Assembly: GCF_003025005.1 (NCBI RefSeq) | Contig: NZ_PVSS01000001.1 | Location: 124,001-188,000, forward strand | DNA from: Brumimicrobium mesophilum | GTDB lineage: Bacteria > Bacteroidota > Bacteroidia > Flavobacteriales_D > Crocinitomicaceae | Direction: 5' to 3' | Length of the DNA stretch: 64,000 bases | Shown: positions 52,894 to 61,288 of the stretch, in pieces | Layout of the letters: each line of letters starts with the position of its first letter | Numbering within the stretch: the stretch's first letter is position 1 | Translations under genes and position numbers: made by a program | Notes under the pieces: generated by a model | Told to the model about the DNA's origin: nothing | What the model saw: only the letters and a program-made list of their open reading frames with translations | Database searches by the model: none

Positions 52894-54755
52894 TTTTCTA
52901 ATTTTAAATTAATAAATGCACTTGTCCCTTGATTAGGCGATGAATCGATGTTCAACTCTGCTCCGAATACTTCAATTCGTTTTCTTAAAGAGCCTAAACC
53001 TATTGAATCTTTAATAATAGCAATATCCATTCCCACTCCATCATCCTCAACACTTATCGTTAAATTTCTCTCATTCAACATAACTTGAACTACAATTTCT
53101 TTGGCATGGGCGTGTTTGATAGCATTTTGAAGTAATTCTTGCGTACTTCTAAATAATATCATCGCAACATTTGAGGAGATATTTAACTTATTTGAAGTAT
53201 TTGTGTAAAAGAATAAATTCTTATTCACATTATTATTACTCACTGAATAGGCAATGGCTTCAACTAAACCTTTTTCTTCAATCATGTAAGGAGAAAGGTT
53301 ATGCGAAACTCTTCTGGTTAACTTATGCGCATTATCTAACATCATATATGCCCTTTCAGACACATCTGGAAGTCTCTCCAACTCTAACTTCAAAGCTGTT
53401 AACTCAGCTGCCAGTCCATCATGTAACAAACTCGAAAGCCGATTTCGCTCCTCTTCCTCCGAAGCACTTACGGCATTAATCAACTCTGCTTCTTGCCTGT
53501 TCTTAATTAATCTTAGCCTTTGTCTATTAAAAAAGAATATCCCAATTATGAAAAGTACAGTTATCAATAAGGTAAAACTTATAATAATTAAAATATTATT
53601 TCTTCGTTCTATCGTATTGTTTTGTGTTGCAATCGTAATTTCCTGATTTAAGATTTCATTTTTATTGTCTAATGACTCAAACTGGACCAACAGGCTGTCC
53701 ATATTTCTTTTATTTTTTAAATCTCTGTCAATCGTTTTTAAAGAATCTGTTTTCTTTTTGAAAAGATAAGCATTTTTGTACAACCCCAATCCTGCATAAG
53801 CAACAGACATTCCATTGGAAACTGTATGTTCCATTGACAGATTTCCCGCTTCTTCAAGATTAGCTTTTGCTTGCAAACCGAAATCAAGTGCCAATTGATA
53901 TTGTTTTATATCATTATGAATATCCATTAAAAGAATATTATTCATAATTTGGAATTGTTTCAGCCCATATTTTTCACTCAATTCTAAACTTTTTAAAGCT
54001 AATGGTTTTGCCTTGTCATAGTTTCCTTTTTTATATTCCCATTCCGATGTTGCGAAGTTAAGAAGAACTTTACCTTGAATATTTTTGGAAGTATCAGCAA
54101 TTTTCATCCCAATATCAATATGAATTTTTGCGTTATCTAAAATTTCTAGGTTGTTTTCGCATACTATGAGAATACCTAAAAAAGTTAAATAATTAGGATC
54201 TTCTGGAAAACCTTGATATTCATCATAACACAACTTACTGTAATGATATGCTTGATCGTGATCGCCTAAAGCAAGGTGAATATTTGCAATATTATTATAA
54301 ACAACATGCTCTCTTAAAGAATTATTTTGTTTTTTAAAACCTTCTGCCGCTTCTAAAAACGATTTTATTCCTTTTTCATAATCTTTATTTTTAACATGAA
54401 TCGCCCCATGAATGTTATAGAATTTTGCATCACTGGAATTTTCGTTAAAATCATCTTCAATACACTTTAATGCGATATCTGTGGCTAAATCGTGTTGCTG
54501 TGTAATGTAGAAGTGCCTTGCCATGTAATAATTTATCAAATCGCTAGTCGCTTCATTTGGGACTTTAACATCCTCGTTAAGAAATGTTTTAACACTACCT
54601 ACTGACTTAATATCTGGATGTTGTAATAAGCTTTGAGCATTTTTTACAATCTGCATAGAATCTTGTGAGAACTGACCTTGTGAGTAGGCGAAAGAACAGA
54701 GCAGGCTTAAAAAAGATAATAAAATCAAGCCATAGTTAGTCAGATTAAGCTTCAT
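52890..54755 (-). CDS. TPR-containing sensor histidine kinase (HisKA_3 type)
   Basis: 621 residues. Signal peptide (about 8-24), periplasmic TPR-like helices from about 60-345, one membrane helix at 387-409, a HisKA_3 domain with EEERNRLSSLLHDGLAAEL (His445) and a HATPase from about 500-621. In the last, RSTQELLQNAIKHA and DDGVGMD carry the N- and G1-boxes. Such kinases phosphorylate NarL/LuxR-type regulators, here its 4-nt-overlapping partner. The periplasmic TPR part might sense protein or peptide ligands. A perfect hairpin lies upstream at 54784-54825. Confidence 0.92.
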   Translation of the reverse strand: MKLNLTNYGLILLSFLSLLCSFAYSQGQFSQDSMQIVKNAQSLLQHPDIKSVGSVKTFLNEDVKVPNEATSDLINYYMARHFYITQQHDLATDIALKCIEDDFNENSSDAKFYNIHGAIHVKNKDYEKGIKSFLEAAEGFKKQNNSLREHVVYNNIANIHLALGDHDQAYHYSKLCYDEYQGFPEDPNYLTFLGILIVCENNLEILDNAKIHIDIGMKIADTSKNIQGKVLLNFATSEWEYKKGNYDKAKPLALKSLELSEKYGLKQFQIMNNILLMDIHNDIKQYQLALDFGLQAKANLEEAGNLSMEHTVSNGMSVAYAGLGLYKNAYLFKKKTDSLKTIDRDLKNKRNMDSLLVQFESLDNKNEILNQEITIATQNNTIERRNNILIIISFTLLITVLFIIGIFFFNRQRLRLIKNRQEAELINAVSASEEEERNRLSSLLHDGLAAELTALKLELERLPDVSERAYMMLDNAHKLTRRVSHNLSPYMIEEKGLVEAIAYSVSNNNVNKNLFFYTNTSNKLNISSNVAMILFRSTQELLQNAIKHAHAKEIVVQVMLNERNLTISVEDDGVGMDIAIIKDSIGLGSLRKRIEVFGAELNIDSSPNQGTSAFINLKLEK

Positions 54756-54783
54756 AATTGAATGTTTTACTTTGCGAGGATAA

Positions 54784-54825
54784 TATAAAACGATTTTCCT
54801 TATAATGAAAGAAAATCGTTTTATA
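54784..54825. terminator. Perfect A+T-rich hairpin between the barrel and kinase genes
   Basis: TATAAAACGATTTTC (54784-54798) is exactly complementary to GAAAATCGTTTTATA (54811-54825) with a 12-nt loop. It lies 79 nt beyond the barrel gene's stop and could end that transcript. It lacks a long T run. Confidence 0.6.
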
Positions 54826-54903
54826 TTCTTGAATTGACCAAACGGAAATCGAACAATGAGGAACTCCGTTTAAAAATTAAAAGTACGGCAGTGGAAGTTT
54901 AAA

Positions 54904-55512
54904 TTATAATTTAAATGTTAGTCCAATCAAACCATAAGATGAAGCTCCATAACCTCCTTCTATAAACACTGCCACTTTGTTAGTGAAGTAATATTTAGCA
55001 CCAGTAGTGATACCAAAAAAGGCTTTTGTGCTTCTATTTGTTGTTCTATTTACAGGTGTTTTATCTGAGAAGCTATTAATTTGAGCACCAATCATTAAAG
55101 AAGCATATAAATCGAATTCTTCATAGCCTAAACCAAGATCAAGGTTTTCATTTATAAAATCCCAAATATGAAAAGTCCCTCTAAACCCTGCAGTGATAAA
55201 GCTATATTTGGTATCCCAATCACCTAGAGCGTTTGTCCATCGATAACCATAATGACTATAACCAGCATACAATCCGCCACTAAAAAGTTCGTTAAATCCT
55301 ATTTCTACGTTTGCTCTCAACACTGGAACTCTATAACTATTGTAACCAGAATTATTATAAAGATAGCTGTTTCCAAAACCAAACCTAGGCGCACCTATAC
55401 CAATATCAAAATAAGTCTTTCCTTTTTCATACCCTACTTCTTGGGCCGTTGCTGTTGGTGAAAAAGCAAACATTAAAAAAGCTGTAAATGATGTAATTAT
55501 TAAATTTTTCAT
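54904..55512 (-). CDS. Outer-membrane beta-barrel protein of unknown function
   Basis: 202 residues. Signal peptide with core about 4-20 (ending TATAQ). Mature YFDIGIGAPRFGFGNSYLYNN, repeated YSHYGYRW-type strands, an aromatic girdle pattern and a C-terminal YGLIGLTFKL. It is a small barrel, perhaps a channel or anchor. Promoter and partner are not visible. It is separated from the beta-helix lipoprotein gene by 45 bp and might be co-transcribed with it. Confidence 0.8.
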   Translation of the reverse strand: MKNLIITSFTAFLMFAFSPTATAQEVGYEKGKTYFDIGIGAPRFGFGNSYLYNNSGYNSYRVPVLRANVEIGFNELFSGGLYAGYSHYGYRWTNALGDWDTKYSFITAGFRGTFHIWDFINENLDLGLGYEEFDLYASLMIGAQINSFSDKTPVNRTTNRSTKAFFGITTGAKYYFTNKVAVFIEGGYGASSYGLIGLTFKL

Positions 55513-55557
55513 AAGAGTTGTTTTTTATTAATTATTCAATTAGATAGTTACGTTTTA

Positions 55558-56793
55558 TTACGGCAATAATCCTCCGCCATCGTCACAATCTGACCAAGAG
55601 TTACCTCCGTTGTCATTAAGGGTTGCTCCAGAATCGCCACCAATTGCCACGGACGGACTATTAGAGACAGTAGAATTAGTCATATTTAAAAGTGCGTTAC
55701 CTTCTAATCTGATTGCTCCAGGCTGACTACTATAGTATTGTCTACCTCCTGAAACATTAGTATTGTTTAGTCGATTTAAGGGATTATTACTATTGAATTC
55801 TAAGTTATACCAATACCCTTTCGAATTAACTTCCCCTAACACGTTAACAGGTTCTGAAGGAGTTCCAGCAAATTCTAATGAACCGTTACTCTTAACTTCC
55901 AATCTTACATCTGCTGCGATTCTCATTTCTACTCCAGCCTCTACTATTGTATGAGAATCATCAAACGATATGGATTCTCTTATTGAATAAGGAACATTCA
56001 ATTTGCGCACAGTTGTGTTGGATTCTACATTTCCATTGTAAATATAAATTTTAGGAACAGTGTTATTATTCGAAATTGTTGTGGAATTATCTAAATAGTC
56101 TGCGTGACTTAATGATTCAAGTCTAATCGGTGCTTTTGAAAAGGAACTGAAATTATTATTACTGAAATTTGGCAATTTAGAACTTACTCCTTCCGTCATC
56201 AATCCAAACTCACTTCCATTACTAAAGTTAGAATTTTGAATTGTAACTTGACTGTTGGTACCCACAACAACCATTGACGGTGTTGAAGAATAATACTTTG
56301 ACCCATTCGAAATATTACAGTGAATTAGTTTATTATTAGGGTTATTACTTTCAAATTCAATATTATACCAGAGTCCATTCACATTTTGAGCTCCAATAAA
56401 TTCAATTTTGTTATTAGCTAAACCAGTAGCATCCAAAGACCCATTACTTTTAACCAAAATTCGAGCACCTGAACGCATTTCAATGCGAACGCCTGGTTCA
56501 ATTATTATTGCAGCATCAAGGTTCCATCCATCATCGATATAATAATCTGCGAGGTTTGGATTTGTAGATTGATCAACTATTGTTCTTCCACTAGTTTCTG
56601 TTCCTGATAATTGAATTGGTAAATTCCCACTACTAGTATCGCCTGGATTTACTCCATTGTAAATACAACTTCCATCGTCGTTTTGTGCTTTCGAATCATA
56701 GTTATCCGCAGCTTGATCGGTGCAACCTTCTTTTTGACATGCCATAAGCATGGAAAAACTAAATACTGCAATTATTACTTTGTTGGTTCTCAT
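55558..56793 (-). CDS. Duplicated beta-helix lipoprotein
   Basis: 411 residues with a lipobox (MLMAC, Cys19). Following the anchor is a calcium-type segment (GCTDQAADNYDS and DDGSCIY), a motif common at the start of Bacteroidota secreted proteins. Two similar halves, about 90-190 and 285-385, each have a VExGVRIEMRSGARI/VEAGVEMRIAADVRL-like opening, KSNGSL and an NNPxNxL segment with YYSS, then a polar ladder, indicating an internal duplication of a right-handed beta-helix-like unit. No catalytic residues are seen. Perhaps an adhesin or scaffold. The C-terminus (SDCDDGGGLLP) is short. Confidence 0.8.
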   Translation of the reverse strand: MRTNKVIIAVFSFSMLMACQKEGCTDQAADNYDSKAQNDDGSCIYNGVNPGDTSSGNLPIQLSGTETSGRTIVDQSTNPNLADYYIDDGWNLDAAIIIEPGVRIEMRSGARILVKSNGSLDATGLANNKIEFIGAQNVNGLWYNIEFESNNPNNKLIHCNISNGSKYYSSTPSMVVVGTNSQVTIQNSNFSNGSEFGLMTEGVSSKLPNFSNNNFSSFSKAPIRLESLSHADYLDNSTTISNNNTVPKIYIYNGNVESNTTVRKLNVPYSIRESISFDDSHTIVEAGVEMRIAADVRLEVKSNGSLEFAGTPSEPVNVLGEVNSKGYWYNLEFNSNNPLNRLNNTNVSGGRQYYSSQPGAIRLEGNALLNMTNSTVSNSPSVAIGGDSGATLNDNGGNSWSDCDDGGGLLP

Positions 56794-56894
56794 AATTTTG
56801 TTTTTAAATTCCTAAACAAAACTAGAGCTTCTTATTCAGCTGATTTCAAGGGTTTTCCCTAATTTTAAAGAAAATCCAACGTAATATTCATAGC

Positions 56895-58502
56895 TTATCT
56901 TCTCAAAGTAGGGTGCTTTTCATGACCAATTATTATAGGGTTATCCGTAATTCTTTCTTCCTCTGGACCATTCTCAAGTTTCAGTACACCTCGTGGACAT
57001 ACAGAAGAACAAACACCACATCCAACGCAAGCCGCACGAACAATGTTTTGACCTTTTTGAGCATACGCTCTTACATCAATTCCTTGTTCACAATAAGTCG
57101 AACAATTTCCACAAGAAATGCATTGTCCTCCATTAGTTGTAATTCTAAATCTTGACTTGAAACGTTGAATAATTCCTAAATAACCCGCCATTGGACACCC
57201 AAAACGACACCAAACACGATTTCCTAATAAAGGGTAAAAACCAACTCCAACAATTCCAGAGAAAATTGCACCAATAAAAAATCCGTAACCCTTCTTGATT
57301 GTATCACTGCTTATTCCAAATGCTTGAGAATCATTCCCAAGATAACTTAACAGCATGGAAACAATCATCACCATTCCAATAACTGCCCCCACTAACATGA
57401 AATTTCTTGACTTGCCTTTTCCATTGAAGTATAAGAAAATAAATAGTAAAACAGCCAATCCTAGCAATCCAAAAAGCAAGCTGTACCCCACAACAGCAGG
57501 AAAATACATCATCAAACTAAATTCTGATTTTGAAAAATAAGAATACATTACTGCAACAGTCATTAGCATCACGAAAACCATGACTGAATGCACCAACCAA
57601 CGTTCAATTTTCCATGCTTTAAGTGATTTGTCAGATAAGTGTCTAAAATTATCTCCTGCCGTTTCTGCTAAACCTCCACAACCACAGAACCACGAACAAT
57701 ACCAGCGTTTTCCAACAAAGTAAGTGACAAAAGGTGTAACAATAAGGAATAAAATAATACCCCAAACCATATAAGCAACTCCTAGTGGTTGATTTTCTGG
57801 TGCTATTCTAGCATCTATCCTTGTGCCCGTCATAAAATCATAATTCAAAGGCCAAGAATTAATAGGGTTTAATGAATAGTAACCTCCAGATGTAGCATTT
57901 AAACCTTCTAATATATAAGGCAACATGTAGGCCAAAACCAACTGAGAAAACATTACAACAACAGTTCTGATTAAATGATATTTACTATTGCGGTATTTAT
58001 ACATGAATTTTATCCCCAAAAACAATATGGCAATGGTATAGAAAGTTCCATATAAAAACCATTTATCAGCTGGGGCTCCACGCATAATTTGACTTAAAGG
58101 ATCGAATAATGCAACTGCACCTTCATTTGCTCCATCTGTACCTGTACCATTACCGAACCAGTCACCATACCAATACAAGCACACATAGAATAAGGTTAAG
58201 ATAATTGCTCCTATCCATCCCAAAGCTCCTCTATTGGTTAAGGAATTAAAGTAAACACCATTGTTTTTTATTCCCGCTGGCAAACCTTTATAAGTTCCAA
58301 TTGCATAAAGCACTGGTCCTGCTGAAAATCCAAATAAAATGGCTGTAAGGTACAACCAATTAGGAGTTAAGGTCATTCCGGTCACCCAAGTTAAAAGAAA
58401 AATAAATAATGAAATCGATCCTAAGGTCAAGCCAATCTTTTGAAGGGTATTTAAGTTCTGTGTTTTATCTCCTGCTATAGAGTAGTTAATTGTCGTTCCC
58501 AT
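56895..58502 (-). CDS. NapH/NosR-like membrane ferredoxin
   Basis: 535 residues. Around ten membrane segments with cysteine clusters between them: WYCSWFCGCGG, a later RVWCRFGCPMAG, and two C-terminal ferredoxin-type [4Fe-4S] sites, CISCGNCSTYCEQG and CVGCGVCSSVCPRG. Family members carry electrons from the quinone pool or an NAD(P)H flavoprotein to periplasmic reductases. It starts 4 bp from the FAD oxidoreductase gene and probably forms a complex with it. The electron acceptor is not in view. Confidence 0.88.
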   Translation of the reverse strand: MGTTINYSIAGDKTQNLNTLQKIGLTLGSISLFIFLLTWVTGMTLTPNWLYLTAILFGFSAGPVLYAIGTYKGLPAGIKNNGVYFNSLTNRGALGWIGAIILTLFYVCLYWYGDWFGNGTGTDGANEGAVALFDPLSQIMRGAPADKWFLYGTFYTIAILFLGIKFMYKYRNSKYHLIRTVVVMFSQLVLAYMLPYILEGLNATSGGYYSLNPINSWPLNYDFMTGTRIDARIAPENQPLGVAYMVWGIILFLIVTPFVTYFVGKRWYCSWFCGCGGLAETAGDNFRHLSDKSLKAWKIERWLVHSVMVFVMLMTVAVMYSYFSKSEFSLMMYFPAVVGYSLLFGLLGLAVLLFIFLYFNGKGKSRNFMLVGAVIGMVMIVSMLLSYLGNDSQAFGISSDTIKKGYGFFIGAIFSGIVGVGFYPLLGNRVWCRFGCPMAGYLGIIQRFKSRFRITTNGGQCISCGNCSTYCEQGIDVRAYAQKGQNIVRAACVGCGVCSSVCPRGVLKLENGPEEERITDNPIIIGHEKHPTLRR

Positions 58503-58505
58503 CCT

Positions 58506-59846
58506 TTAAACTTTATCATGCATTAATTTTCTCCACCACTTTTTAGGTGCAAGTTCTACAGAATCATTAAATTCTTTATTGAAAGCGTCCACGATGTCTT
58601 TTTCAAAAGTTTTAAAAAACTCAGGATCAAAATTGGCGGTTTTCAGATATTTCAAAACATGTTGAATCGTTGCTTGCTCATTCAGCCATTTTTCAAATAA
58701 ATCATGTCTTAAACGCAATCCAAAATTGTTGATTCCTTTAAAGACTTTTGAGTTTTTATCAAAAACAAAATGAAGTAAAATTTCTCGCTCGTTATTCTTC
58801 CAAACGAAACTCGTTTCATTTTCTTTCGGCTCAGCCCAAACTCTTCCGTAAGTTTGGTATTCCACATCGAAAAATTTAGCTGAATTAAACCAATGACTTG
58901 GAGCATAATTCATTTTATTTCCTGTTATCGTTTGAGCTACAGTTTCTCCCATCATTCTACCAGTGTACCAAACTTGTTCAACAGGTCCACGATCGTTTAT
59001 CGACGTTTTAAATTGAGCGCAATCTCCAATTGCATAAACATCTTTTTGATTTGTTGAAAGGTCAGGATTTACAAGAACACCTTTATCGACTTCTAATTCG
59101 CTCTCTTTTAAAAAATCCACGTTTGGACTCACTCCTGCTGCTAGCCCTACAAATTGACAAGGAATTGTTTTGCCTTTTTTAGTCTTTATTTCTTTGGCTC
59201 TTCCAGATTCATCAGCAATAATTTCATCAAGTTCCTCTTCAAAAAGCAATTTCAAACCATGATGTCGGTTTAAATGTTGGGTTACGAAATTACTGTCGAC
59301 TTCTGGAAGTGCATTTCCCCAGAAGGTTTTTTCACGAATTAAAAAAGACACATTTATATCTCGCGAAAGCAGCATTTCCGCCATTTCAACACCAATTAAT
59401 CCTCCTCCAACGATTACAGCCTCTTTAATCCCTTTTGTGTTTTCCTCCATTAATTCCAAATCATTTTTAGAATATAGCCCTTGTACACCTTTTAAATCTT
59501 GTCCTTTCCAACCAAACCTATTTGGTTTCGAACCTACTGCAAGAATTAGTTGATCGTATTTTACCCCAGAAGATTGTTTTAACTTCAAAGTTTTCGACTG
59601 ATAATCAATAGATTCAACTAAATCCTCAATTAAATCTATGCGGTTATTTTTCCAAAAATGAGACTCGTAAGGCTGAATATCCTGAAACCGCATATGCCCC
59701 ATATAAACGTACATGAGTGCAGTTCTAGAAAAAAAGTATTTTGATTCTGATGATATAATCGTAATCTTTTTGTCAGACTCTTTTCGAATATGACGTGCGG
59801 CAGTAACACCAGCAATTCCGTTTCCAATAATTACAACATGTTCCAT
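58506..59846 (-). CDS. NAD(P)/FAD-dependent oxidoreductase
   Basis: 446 residues. The FAD Rossmann motif GNGIAG is at 8-13, IVGGGLIGVEMAE is the NAD(P)-binding fold near 150, and VYAIGDCAQF is the FAD ribityl contact. It belongs to the pyridine nucleotide-disulfide oxidoreductase superfamily without a redox-active CxxxxC. The C-terminal extra domain of about 130 residues is non-canonical. It likely feeds electrons from NAD(P)H to the membrane ferredoxin encoded right after it. No membrane segment. Confidence 0.88.
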   Translation of the reverse strand: MEHVVIIGNGIAGVTAARHIRKESDKKITIISSESKYFFSRTALMYVYMGHMRFQDIQPYESHFWKNNRIDLIEDLVESIDYQSKTLKLKQSSGVKYDQLILAVGSKPNRFGWKGQDLKGVQGLYSKNDLELMEENTKGIKEAVIVGGGLIGVEMAEMLLSRDINVSFLIREKTFWGNALPEVDSNFVTQHLNRHHGLKLLFEEELDEIIADESGRAKEIKTKKGKTIPCQFVGLAAGVSPNVDFLKESELEVDKGVLVNPDLSTNQKDVYAIGDCAQFKTSINDRGPVEQVWYTGRMMGETVAQTITGNKMNYAPSHWFNSAKFFDVEYQTYGRVWAEPKENETSFVWKNNEREILLHFVFDKNSKVFKGINNFGLRLRHDLFEKWLNEQATIQHVLKYLKTANFDPEFFKTFEKDIVDAFNKEFNDSVELAPKKWWRKLMHDKV

Positions 59847-60089
59847 ATTCTTTTGATTTAATTGTGAAGCGAAAAACAGTTCCCTTACAATATTAGAATA
59901 AAATATGGAAAATATAAGTTGAAGGTTGTTTTTAATCAGAAATGTTCTAAATAGACAAATAATAAAGAACTATTTAAACCTGTATTCATTATCGACAGAA
60001 TTAAAAGAAAAATTAAGAAACTGAATTTTAACACATCTAAAAAAAAATTAAGACATGTTATTTGGAAGGAGAATTTATGAAGAGTAAAT

Positions 60090-61169
60090 CTATTGTTGAT
60101 AAGTATATCCATTTTTAAAGAAAATATAATTCCCTTTATTTACTTGAACTCTCACGGTATTGCCATTAACTTCAAAAGCAGCATCAGACAAATTACTTAC
60201 GATTTCAATTTGGTTATTATGAAAAACCGAAACTCCACCATTGAGATTTCTGAACGCTACAATTCCATTTCTCATTTTATATTCTTCAGGGATATAATTG
60301 GCTATTTCGTATCTCTTTCCATTATTGAAGGTATATAAAACTCCATTTTCACCCCAAATAATCATACCACGAAACACTTCGTAAAAATCCGGATAAGAAC
60401 TTAAAGTGACTAATTCTTCATTGATATAAGCTTTCAAATTGTTATTTCTATCGAGATAAACAAATTTGTCGTAACCAGCCTTGTAACTAATTACTTTAAT
60501 TGGTTCAACATCTAAAATTTTATTTTTGAAAGCAACCGCAAAAGATTGATTGAAAGGATCATTGAAAACAACGAGATTTCCTCCAGTGGCGAATTCTACG
60601 TTTTCGTTAAAAACTCCAATCTCAACTATTTTTCCTTGAATAAATGCATAGTGAACATTTCCATTCCCCTGAAAAGCCACGGTATTAGATCCAATATACT
60701 GAGGGAAATATAAATTGGATACGCTGTAGTATAAATCATGAATTTCACCGTTATAATACACCCGAATAGCGTTATCTCTTGTATCTTCAAAAACGACTAA
60801 ACTATCAGACACTTCATAAGTACCACCAAATTGAGTTAATGTTTGCTTACGACCATTGTCCCAAACTGAAACAATCGGACCGGTATTCCAAGCTACTATG
60901 TTTATCCCAATTTTATAATCATTGGCCAAGCCAGAAAGCTTTTCTTTTTTCACACCATCATAAACGAAAAAATCACTTTTATTGTCGATGTAAGCTATAA
61001 TTTCCTCAGAATATTTAAAATCAACAGGCTTTAAATGGTCCAATTGTCTGGTTGAACCTTCAAAAAAACTTTTAAAATAGTTCAAATTATCCAACAATGG
61101 AAAAACCCTTTGGGCGTTCAGTTGAAGTGAAATAAAAAGAACAATTAATAAACAAAATTTCTGCATCAT
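60090..61169 (-). CDS. Secreted protein of nine ~35-residue repeats (propeller-like)
   Basis: 359 residues with a signal peptide (about 5-19, cut near NAQ). Repeats start near residues 56, 90, 123, 162, 198, 235, 268, 302 and 337, with spacings of 33 to 39. Each opens with a strand such as NIVAW, SLVVF, NTVAF, IIWGE or GIVAF, followed by a charged turn and VWDNG/VYYNG/FNNGK-type hairpin and a hydrophobic end. This resembles a beta-propeller or beta-helical solenoid. It has no catalytic motif or family I can name. It lies between the FAD oxidoreductase and an S8 peptidase gene. Confidence 0.75.
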   Translation of the reverse strand: MMQKFCLLIVLFISLQLNAQRVFPLLDNLNYFKSFFEGSTRQLDHLKPVDFKYSEEIIAYIDNKSDFFVYDGVKKEKLSGLANDYKIGINIVAWNTGPIVSVWDNGRKQTLTQFGGTYEVSDSLVVFEDTRDNAIRVYYNGEIHDLYYSVSNLYFPQYIGSNTVAFQGNGNVHYAFIQGKIVEIGVFNENVEFATGGNLVVFNDPFNQSFAVAFKNKILDVEPIKVISYKAGYDKFVYLDRNNNLKAYINEELVTLSSYPDFYEVFRGMIIWGENGVLYTFNNGKRYEIANYIPEEYKMRNGIVAFRNLNGGVSVFHNNQIEIVSNLSDAAFEVNGNTVRVQVNKGNYIFFKNGYTYQQ

Positions 61170-61183
61170 ATTCTTAGGGTATC

Positions 61184-61214
61184 AAAAAGGGTGCCCGATT
61201 ATGAACACCCCTTT
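61184..61214 (-). terminator. Terminator of the S8 peptidase gene
   Basis: On the minus strand, AAAGGGGTG pairs with CACCCTTTTT around a 12-nt loop, with a T run, about 75 nt after the stop. Confidence 0.75.
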
Positions 61215-61288
61215 AATTATATATTTCTATCATTTGAAGCAAAAGTGAATAAACTAATTAGTTCAAACATACTATTGCATTGACAAAA

